Shown here: positions 14,502 through 20,201 of the stretch, in pieces
Layout of the letters: each line of letters begins with the position of its first letter
Position numbering within the stretch: position 1 is the first letter of the stretch
Virus record (IMG/VR): IMGVR_UViG_3300030419_006783
Coordinates: 1,888 to 22,088 of that record
Origin: a virus
Strand: one strand, 5' to 3'
Length of the DNA: 20,201 bases
The notes under the pieces: model-generated
What the model was told of the DNA's origin: nothing
Database searches by the model: none
What the model saw: only the letters and a program-made list of their open reading frames with translations
Made by a program: the position numbers and the translations under genes

Positions 14502-15596
14502 TTATGTCCTAAGTATAAATTCAAAATCGTTGTCGTATATAATCTCCTGACCATCGTTATGGTTTACCTTGATTAAAATTTTATAAGCTCGATTAGGTTC
14601 AAACGCATTCAAATCTTGTGTAAAATAATTTGACACAGTATCACAACTCATAGTTGTATATGAACTAAAGGGAACGACTGACTCATTCGTTGCCATATCA
14701 ATGATAGAGTAAGAACCTGAGGGAAACGGTATGTAGCTACCACTTACTGTTTGAGTCGATGTAGAAAATGTTTTTTGAATATATCTTTTACGAGCACCGA
14801 ATCTAAATTTAACAGTTTCATTCTCCTTGTACGAACCTCTAAGATGCATAGGATAAAGATAATTTTCAACATTACCAGTTACATCTAAAGCAGTTAAACT
14901 GCCTGTATTTGAACCAGTAGCGGGTATATTGTCATCCCATTTTAATTCTATTTTAGGTGAGTATATCGTATTAGTTTGTCTTGAGAAAAATTTTAAATCT
15001 TCAAAACTTCCAGTTGATGTTTCTCTACTACCAGATAGTCTTACTAACAAACCATAATTTTCATTATCTCCATTAAACCATTTTTTAGCAACAGAAGTTA
15101 TGTCCATATTAATGTCAGGTGATTCTGACGAAAATGATTGTGTTACTTCATCACCTGCAATATAAGTCCCACCAGCATCAACCCAATCCACTTCAGCACC
15201 ACCTTGTGGAAAAGACCTATGTTTCCAACTACAACCATCTGTTGTTTTAGGATCGTCTGATTCTTTACCAACACCCTCTGTCCAAGATTCACTTATTGGA
15301 TAAGCAGCAATTGTATATTCTTCTGATAATCCGCTTGTGCCTTCAGTTTCATAAAGTCTAAGATGTAGTTTATAATCACTAGGTACATTTGATGCGGTTA
15401 TATAATTTTTAATTTCATCAGTATCAAATTGTAATAATACACGAGTTGGATAGTGAAAACCTCTATCAAAAAAAACTTTTTTTAATTCTAAAATCTCATC
15501 TTGTCCTGTGTTTTTATTTTTAAAATCTTCACCTGTAATTGTATTCGAACCACTACTAATGAAGGCGTCTTTCGTTATAAAAAAATATCTATGCAT
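14502..15596 (-). CDS. DNRLRE-domain-like tail surface protein
   Basis: A 364-aa protein. Residues about 5-220 resemble the DNRLRE domain, a beta-sandwich related to carbohydrate-binding modules and found in cell-surface proteins. Visible features are RVLLQFD at 52-58, LHLRLYE at 77-83, SESWTEGVG at 102-110, DITSVAKKWFNG at 165-176, and YGLLVRLSGSRE followed by SPKIELKWDD at 213-222. A second beta-rich part (about 230-364) may be another sandwich domain, ending ILRT. No signal peptide. It starts inside TAATG directly after gp6, a place usually held by wedge or fibre proteins, so it is probably a virion part attached to the wedge. Binding of a glycan is inferred from the fold class only. It could instead be a simple structural adaptor. 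Confidence 0.75.
   Translation of the reverse strand: MHRYFFITKDAFISSGSNTITGEDFKNKNTGQDEILELKKVFFDRGFHYPTRVLLQFDTDEIKNYITASNVPSDYKLHLRLYETEGTSGLSEEYTIAAYPISESWTEGVGKESDDPKTTDGCSWKHRSFPQGGAEVDWVDAGGTYIAGDEVTQSFSSESPDINMDITSVAKKWFNGDNENYGLLVRLSGSRETSTGSFEDLKFFSRQTNTIYSPKIELKWDDNIPATGSNTGSLTALDVTGNVENYLYPMHLRGSYKENETVKFRFGARKRYIQKTFSTSTQTVSGSYIPFPSGSYSIIDMATNESVVPFSSYTTMSCDTVSNYFTQDLNAFEPNRAYKILIKVNHNDGQEIIYDNDFEFILRT
14507..14510 (-). promoter_or_regulatory. Ribosome binding site for the 1246-aa gene
   Basis: AGGA lies seven bases before the ATG at 14499 and is built from the last codons of the DNRLRE gene, whose TAA is two bases before this ATG. This supports the early ATG over later in-frame starts. 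Confidence 0.6.
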
Positions 15597-17518
15597 TATA
15601 TTACTTTCCCATAAATGTCTTGGTTTGGATTTCTTAACTCAAATACAGCAGGTTGACTTGATGGTCTATATATACCATCTTGTAAGGCATTTTCAAAATT
15701 ATATTGAAAACCGTAGTTACTATCCTCTCCTATAACTTCACCATCAGCTTTGTAATAATAAAATTTTCTACCTTCAGCATAGTCATTAGCCTTTCCATCT
15801 TGAAATAATTTTAATTCTTTAATACCTATTACACCATCCAAACCTAATATGTTATATTGTAAATCGTTCATATTAATACCTTGTCTAAACTGCATTTTTT
15901 CAATCTTAAAAAAATCTTTTATGGTATCAATTACATTTAATTTTACTTCGGTAGGATTAAATCTTCTATCATAATTTACGACAAAACGAACTCCAAAATT
16001 TATAAAATAACCAGAAAATATAGTATCATTTAAACTAAATCCAAAATCTACTTGATCGTTTATCATTCTAAATTGATTTAAATAAATTGCTACATTCTGT
16101 AAAATTAATTGTGGTGATTGTACAAGTTGTTTTGCTTGATTGTAAGAAAGAGTAGAAACAAGTAGACCTTGTGTCAATCTTTGTACATAGGCTTTTGCAA
16201 TACTACCAAACTTAGGTGGTAAACTAAGTATTCTGGCAGTATAATCTTCTTTAGTTACACAACGAAGTTGTGTCGCGAAAAAAGCAGAAGCGTTATTTCT
16301 TATCTCATCAACAGTTTGCCCATCAGTTCCACCTACACCAGGTTCATCATTAGTTACAGTTATTGAAACGCCAGATGGCGCGTTATTTACAGTAGTAAGT
16401 TCTCCAGCTTGAACATTTGACTCAGCTCCACCACCAGCTCTATATTGAAAAGTTAAAATAGTATTTGAAGGTGTTTCACCTAAATTAAGATTATTAGCTA
16501 TAGTGGGATTAATAGCACCAAGATTAGCTACACTTGTTCCATTTATAGTAACACCAGCCTGTTCAACCGGATCAACATTTGAACCTGTGTTGGCAAATCT
16601 AAATAGACCATTACCAAATTGAACTTTATATGTTTGGGTATCTTCATTAAATTTAGAAATAAACTTTTTATTTGTTCTGATATACTCAGCGACATAAGGA
16701 ATTGGAACAAGTGAAGTGTCTGTGGTCGCATCTCCTTGATCGTATGCAGTTTCTCTAGTAGAATCATCAGTATAGTGCGTTTCTTTTAAAACTTTTTCTT
16801 GTGCTAAATAGTCTACTTCATACCACCTTTGTCCTGAAGCATCTGTACAATTTAAAATCTCAACTATGTTATCCTCACCTAAATCTAGTTCTAAAAATTT
16901 AGTGGGACTAGTGATTGTAAAGGATTTTGTTTTGGTTTTACCAGATACAGCTCTAACATATCTTGTTAAAGTATAAGAAGAAGCTTCACCATTAGCATCG
17001 AGTGTTGGTGCACTCACATAAGGATCTTGACCAGTCTCGCCAGAACCACTTGCTGTAAAATCTATTTCTGAAGTTGTCTCAAATAAAATTTCTGAATCAA
17101 TATTTGATGCAACTTGTAAGCCAGAGTCTATAGGGTTTGGTGCCTCTCCATATTTTGGCTCACCTGTTGTTGAATCAGCATCTATTGTTGTTGTTACCTT
17201 TAACTTCACAACTGATGGAGTTTTATTTTCTACCTTGTAACCTAAGAACTCTGCCAATCTCCTTATATTTCTTTTTTCAGTTGCTGTTGCTAACAGATTT
17301 TCTTTATAATTGTAATCAATATAATATGAAAGTACATCACCAACATAACTTGATAATTCTATTAACATCATACCAGGTGATGTCTCGTTGAAATCTTTAT
17401 ATGTATCAGGAAAATAAGATTTAGTATATTCAATTAAGTCAGCTTTTATAGAACTAAAATCTTTACTTGTATAGTTTACATTTGTCGGAATTAACTTTTC
17501 TTTGTCTGTATATGCCAT
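15596..17518 (-). CDS. 6: gp6-like baseplate wedge protein (Baseplate_J family)
   Basis: A 640-aa wedge protein, close to the length of T4 gp6 (660 aa). gp6 dimers form the inner iris of the baseplate and bind gp25, gp53 and gp7. The N-terminus is typical of the T4-like group: YTSKDFSSIKADLIEY at 16-31, FPDTYKDFNETSPG at 36-49, and SSYVGDVLSYYIDY at 56-69. The central Baseplate_J part includes VTKEDYTARILSLPPKFG at roughly 420-440. The C-terminal part is a beta-rich region ending in GKVI. GGAG lies seven bases before the ATG, and the ATG overlaps the gp25 TAA by one base. The stop again forms TAATG with the next gene. Adjacent to gp25 as in other contractile systems (W then J). Confidence 0.93.
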   Translation of the reverse strand: MAYTDKEKLIPTNVNYTSKDFSSIKADLIEYTKSYFPDTYKDFNETSPGMMLIELSSYVGDVLSYYIDYNYKENLLATATEKRNIRRLAEFLGYKVENKTPSVVKLKVTTTIDADSTTGEPKYGEAPNPIDSGLQVASNIDSEILFETTSEIDFTASGSGETGQDPYVSAPTLDANGEASSYTLTRYVRAVSGKTKTKSFTITSPTKFLELDLGEDNIVEILNCTDASGQRWYEVDYLAQEKVLKETHYTDDSTRETAYDQGDATTDTSLVPIPYVAEYIRTNKKFISKFNEDTQTYKVQFGNGLFRFANTGSNVDPVEQAGVTINGTSVANLGAINPTIANNLNLGETPSNTILTFQYRAGGGAESNVQAGELTTVNNAPSGVSITVTNDEPGVGGTDGQTVDEIRNNASAFFATQLRCVTKEDYTARILSLPPKFGSIAKAYVQRLTQGLLVSTLSYNQAKQLVQSPQLILQNVAIYLNQFRMINDQVDFGFSLNDTIFSGYFINFGVRFVVNYDRRFNPTEVKLNVIDTIKDFFKIEKMQFRQGINMNDLQYNILGLDGVIGIKELKLFQDGKANDYAEGRKFYYYKADGEVIGEDSNYGFQYNFENALQDGIYRPSSQPAVFELRNPNQDIYGKVI

Positions 17519-18030
17519 TAGTAAGCTCCACCACTTGTTGTTCCGCTAGTTGTTACTCCAGCAGTTGTTTCAGTTGTTGTAATGTCTCCACCACCAACAC
17601 CATCAAATGTAACTTGAACACTATCTAAAGAATTGGGTGCCCTCTTTATATTAAATGTTATATTTATTTTAATTTGATTTTGGTCTTGTCTACCAGTATC
17701 AACATCTATTTGCCTCAACTCTACAAAAGGTAACCAAGTATTAAATGTGTCAACTATGTTATTTTCAATTTCTATTCTTGAATCTTCTGTTATTTGATTA
17801 AACAAAACACTTCTCAAGTTCATACCCAAAGCTGGTTGGAAAAGCCTTTCTCCTTGCTCTGTTTGTAAAAGAAGTTTAATATTATTTTTAATAGATTCTA
17901 CAGTAGTCTTGGTAGTTTTAAAATATCCATCACCACCACCAACTCTTGCGAGAGGAAAGTCTATTCCTACTGAGACTCTTTTGTCTTGGTCGTCAATAAA
18001 TCTATCTTTTCTTCTATCTAGTATTGGCAT
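17518..18030 (-). CDS. 25: gp25-like baseplate wedge protein (GPW/gp25 family)
   Basis: A 170-aa member of the GPW/gp25 family, the small wedge protein at the core of contractile baseplates (T4 gp25, P2 gpW). Visible family features are a helix at residues 43-56 (VESIKNNIKLLLQTEQ), the GERLFQPALGMNLRSVLF motif at 60-77 corresponding to the conserved turn that binds gp6, and a helical pair then a strand region (IKINITFNIKRAP). Older annotations call gp25 a lysozyme; that is not its structural role. The last 25 residues are an odd T/G/S-rich tail. Length is somewhat above the usual 120-150 aa because of this tail. The start shares one base with the previous stop, and its own TAA shares one base with the gp6 ATG. 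Confidence 0.92.
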   Translation of the reverse strand: MPILDRRKDRFIDDQDKRVSVGIDFPLARVGGGDGYFKTTKTTVESIKNNIKLLLQTEQGERLFQPALGMNLRSVLFNQITEDSRIEIENNIVDTFNTWLPFVELRQIDVDTGRQDQNQIKINITFNIKRAPNSLDSVQVTFDGVGGGDITTTETTAGVTTSGTTSGGAY

Positions 18031-18428
18031 TATGAAAGACTCTCTGGTTCTACATTTTTAAGTCTAACTTGACTTTGTAAGGATTCAGTTTTACTACCGG
18101 CGTTATCTGTTGCTAAACCATCTTCGTCAATCTTAACAGTAATATTTGGTATTACAAGTGGAGGTATATTAGATGGAATCGCAGGCGTACTTGGTGGTTG
18201 TGGTATACCAGTTGGTGTAGTAAGGCTTGGTGTAGTTGAAACACCTTGTTGAGATGCTTGTAATTTAGTAACAGTAAATGTCTGTGCTTGAATAAATGAA
18301 CTAATAGCATTGGTTAAATCCTCTGCTAATCGAGATAGTTTATCTTTTTGTGATTGAGTAGTTTGGTCATAAATTGATTGACCAAAATTATCAATATATG
18401 CTTGCTCTATGTCTGTTTTAAGCCCCAT
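18030..18428 (-). CDS. Small hypothetical baseplate-region protein
   Basis: A 132-aa protein. The first 65 residues look helical (IEQAYIDNFG, then LSRLAEDLTNAISSFIQAQTF). Residues about 65-95 form a linker rich in P, T and S (TPTGIPQPPSTPAIPS). A short strand-forming segment follows (LVIPNITVKIDEDG). The layout of a helical head with a proline-rich linker fits small structural proteins beside gp25 in marine T4-like phages, but I cannot name a family. Start: AAGG is seven bases upstream of the ATG, which lies 11 bases inside the previous gene. Its TAA shares one base with the ATG of the gp25-like gene. Confidence 0.75.
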   Translation of the reverse strand: MGLKTDIEQAYIDNFGQSIYDQTTQSQKDKLSRLAEDLTNAISSFIQAQTFTVTKLQASQQGVSTTPSLTTPTGIPQPPSTPAIPSNIPPLVIPNITVKIDEDGLATDNAGSKTESLQSQVRLKNVEPESLS

Positions 18429-18834
18429 TCTTAAACCTTGCTTTTTCTTCTACTTTTTGCATTACTTGAGAATAATCTTTATTGAAAGCATCTGCCAAAT
18501 GGTCGGGTAAATTTTGGGTACTATCTTTTACAGATTTAACTTCAGTTTCCCTATCAATGTTTTTCCAATCACCAGCTGCTGCAGTTTCATTTAAGATGTC
18601 ATTCAGAATAGAATCTTTAGTCAAAGGAGCGACTGATTTATCAGTCTGTACTGGATTTGCCATCATCTTTTTGTATGATGATGCGGTAGGTTGTGGCGCT
18701 CTATCTTCTACTATACTATTAGAATTACTGCTAACTAACACTTCATCTAACTTTTTTTCAAGTGCAGAAAATTTATAATCTAACTCTTCTCTAACTACTT
18801 CTCTTATTAATTTCTTAAATATATTAACCTTCAT
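18418..18834 (-). CDS. Small hypothetical phage protein with helical N-terminus
   Basis: A 138-aa protein that I do not recognise. The first 35 residues (FKKLIREVVREEL, then SALEKKLDEVL) look like an amphipathic helix or short coiled coil. The middle is rich in S, N, P and K and probably flexible. The C-terminal third is charged and helical (VMQKVEEKARF). No cysteine, signal peptide or membrane segment is seen. It starts immediately after the spike stop and overlaps the next gene by 11 bases, so translation is probably coupled to both. Position between a spike-like protein and gp25 suggests a small baseplate part or assembly helper; this is inference from location only. Confidence 0.75.
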   Translation of the reverse strand: MKVNIFKKLIREVVREELDYKFSALEKKLDEVLVSSNSNSIVEDRAPQPTASSYKKMMANPVQTDKSVAPLTKDSILNDILNETAAAGDWKNIDRETEVKSVKDSTQNLPDHLADAFNKDYSQVMQKVEEKARFKNGA

Positions 18835-20121
18835 TTATACATTCTCCTGTGTTTCATTTGGTCTGTTTGGTTCTATAAAATAATGATTACTAAAGAAAGA
18901 AGGACCACCAATTGACCTATCTGCAATTGGATTAGGATTATTGGGATCCTCTATGTCAACCTCTGGTTTATATTCATTATTTAAATTACCTAATATTGCT
19001 TCTACTTGTGTTAATATCGGACTAGAGTCCTGTCTAACAAGAGGAACTGGTACTCCTTGTACTAACGCTCTTGAATCTCTTAATATTTCCACAATACTTA
19101 TTAATAATTCTTTTAACTGATTTCCTAATACCATAGGTTCAGTTCTATTTTTAGCTTCCTTTCCTAAATAAATATTACCAGAATTAATAACTGAGTAACC
19201 TGAATTATTCAAAGTGAAATTCTTTCTGGCTCCAAAATTTATGTTGTTGTTTGCTGACACAGTAAAGTCTCCAGCAGTTGTGCTTCTAGCATCAAAAGTA
19301 ATTCTATCAGAAAACATTATAATTTGGTCAAATTCAATCTTCTCTGTTTCTTCTTCAATTTCTACTGAATAATCATATTTATAAAAATTCTCTGTAGCAT
19401 CATTACCACCATTTATTGTATAATTATTTACTTCTTCAGTTGGTGTATCTACTGACAATCTAAAATTAATATCACTAAAATTTTGTGCTAAAGAACCATT
19501 GGATAACATAGAAATTAAAGAACCTTGTGTTAAAGATTCCTCAGAACCAAAATTATTATTACTTATGTTTATTATTGGATTTATTGATCTTGAACCAATT
19601 CTAATACCATTACCATGCCTACCCTCTAGTATAAAATCTGAGTGTTTAGATGCGTTATATCTTTCAAAACTTAATTTATCTAATATTGGTTTTGTTGATT
19701 TAGATAGTTTTCTTATTCCTATAAATGGATACTCAACACCGTAACCAAAATCGTTAGTCACATTTGATTCAAGTAAACCTTTGTTTGTTTGTTGTTGTGA
19801 GAAAAAATGATTTGGCGACACATTGGGTTGATTAAATGTATTCAGAGGTCCTATATAAAAAACTTTTTTGTTTATTTGACAAAATAAAACTAAATCACCT
19901 TTAGTTATCGAATCACTTAAGCCTCTTTGAAGTGGTCTTGCTTTTAATCTTTTTTGTACAGTTGGTAATACTGTATTCAAAGGCTTTATTTCAACAATCT
20001 GAGAATTTTCATTTTCTTCTTGTGATGGTTCTAGCTCATTTAAATAAACTTGATTTACAATAGCTAAATTAAATTCTATTGCTTTAGTTACCAAATCATC
20101 ATATGATCTTCCTACTGGCAT
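18835..20121 (-). CDS. Baseplate central spike/hub-like protein (gp5 / gpV-like, without lysozyme domain)
   Basis: A 428-aa protein that I read as the central spike or hub under the tail tube. Residues about 40-100 resemble an OB-type domain of phage spike proteins, with a DSITKGDLVLF strand followed by VFYIGPLNTFNQPN. Residues 166-188 carry a GRHGNGIRIGS motif and a following NPIINISN strand, a pattern seen in T4-like gp5-family spike proteins. Residues about 270-340 are short alternating strands (ITFDARS, FTVSANNNINFGA, NIYLGKEA) ending in MVLGNQLKELL, like the beta-helical end of gp5/VgrG proteins. T4 gp5 has a lysozyme domain between these parts; none is visible here. The start follows a GGAAA about eight bases upstream and lies one base after the previous stop. 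Domain assignment is by eye; a search could move it to another spike family. Confidence 0.68.
   Translation of the reverse strand: MPVGRSYDDLVTKAIEFNLAIVNQVYLNELEPSQEENENSQIVEIKPLNTVLPTVQKRLKARPLQRGLSDSITKGDLVLFCQINKKVFYIGPLNTFNQPNVSPNHFFSQQQTNKGLLESNVTNDFGYGVEYPFIGIRKLSKSTKPILDKLSFERYNASKHSDFILEGRHGNGIRIGSRSINPIINISNNNFGSEESLTQGSLISMLSNGSLAQNFSDINFRLSVDTPTEEVNNYTINGGNDATENFYKYDYSVEIEEETEKIEFDQIIMFSDRITFDARSTTAGDFTVSANNNINFGARKNFTLNNSGYSVINSGNIYLGKEAKNRTEPMVLGNQLKELLISIVEILRDSRALVQGVPVPLVRQDSSPILTQVEAILGNLNNEYKPEVDIEDPNNPNPIADRSIGGPSFFSNHYFIEPNRPNETQENV
18844..18848 (-). promoter_or_regulatory. Strong ribosome binding site for the 138-aa gene
   Basis: AGGAG lies nine bases before the ATG at 18834, inside the last codons of the spike gene. 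The spike stop codon TAA directly touches this ATG. It is the clearest Shine-Dalgarno sequence in the window and supports the chosen start. Confidence 0.7.
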
Positions 20122-20122
20122 A

Positions 20123-20201
20123 TTATGTGTTTCCGTATTTCTTTCTTATCTTTGTCATATCAACAATCTCATCGCTCTTTTTTTGTAAATCAGTTGTCAC
20201 A
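20123..20201 (-). CDS. C-terminal end of an upstream gene, partial
   Basis: The last 25 codons of a gene entering from the right edge, in frame to a TAA that lies one base before the ATG of the next gene. The readable peptide begins VTTDLQKKSDE and ends IRKKYGNT; it is short, charged and probably helical. The other minus-strand frame that I followed from the edge hits a stop within four codons. The spacing to the next gene is the same as elsewhere in the cluster, so it is probably part of the same operon, and its missing part would be expected to encode another tail component. The fragment is too short to assign a family. Confidence 0.6.
   Translation of the reverse strand, partial: VTTDLQKKSDEIVDMTKIRKKYGNT

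Noticed and set aside
17518-18030. Annotation as lysozyme
   Set aside because: The gp25 family was once called lysozyme, but it is a baseplate wedge component and no catalytic residues are evident here.
18482-18778. Plus-strand frame of 98 codons
   Set aside because: Covers most of the 138-aa minus-strand gene, which has a strong ribosome binding site and fits the operon; the plus frame has neither.
1-20201. tRNA genes, insertion sequences, integrase or host metabolic genes
   Set aside because: Coding is continuous on the minus strand with no gap over 20 bases, and no protein shows features of these classes.

Overview
The window is a stretch of an AT-rich (about one third G+C), tightly packed tail/baseplate gene cluster from a contractile-tailed bacteriophage, most likely a marine relative of the T4 superfamily. 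Every gene I accept lies on the minus strand, so transcription runs from the right edge (20201) to the left edge (1). Gaps between genes are 20 bases or less, or the genes overlap. Five junctions are TAATG stop/start overlaps. There is no tRNA, integrase, transposase or metabolic gene, and no non-coding stretch long enough to hold a promoter or terminator, so this looks like an internal part of one long late operon.

In transcription order: (1) the C-terminal tail of an unknown gene (20123-20201); (2) a 428-aa spike/hub-like protein with an OB-like front and a beta-helix-like rear (18835-20121); (3) two small proteins without a recognised family (138 and 132 aa); (4) a gp25-type wedge protein (17518-18030); (5) a gp6/Baseplate_J wedge protein (15596-17518); (6) a 364-aa protein with a DNRLRE-like domain (14502-15596); (7) a 1246-aa multidomain protein (10759-14499); (8) a 1595-aa multidomain protein (5979-10766); (9) a 208-aa orphan (5332-5958); (10) an 840-aa protein sharing a domain with the 1595-aa one (2810-5332); (11) the first 936 residues of a large protein with a tail-protein-I-like (T4 gp7 type) domain, cut by the left edge (1-2810).

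Spike, gp25, gp6 and gp7 correspond to the P2 order V-W-J-I. Here the J-like and I-like genes are separated by about 12.8 kb holding five genes rich in beta-sandwich, lectin-like, PKD-like and cysteine-pair repeat domains. I read this as a baseplate core with an inserted set of surface-display or host-contact proteins, built before the wedge is closed by the gp7-like protein. That function is inference; the order and the repeats are directly visible.

The most interesting signal is a repeated beta-module with the signature W-x-Y-V...N-D-E-S-L...G-M-x-I-x-L, found five times across the two giant proteins, with cysteine-pair repeats of the GCTDPxAxNYxPxAxxDDGSC type following it. Those cysteine repeats are familiar to me from secreted proteins of marine Bacteroidetes, which makes a Bacteroidetes host possible; a SAR11 or other marine host cannot be excluded from sequence alone.
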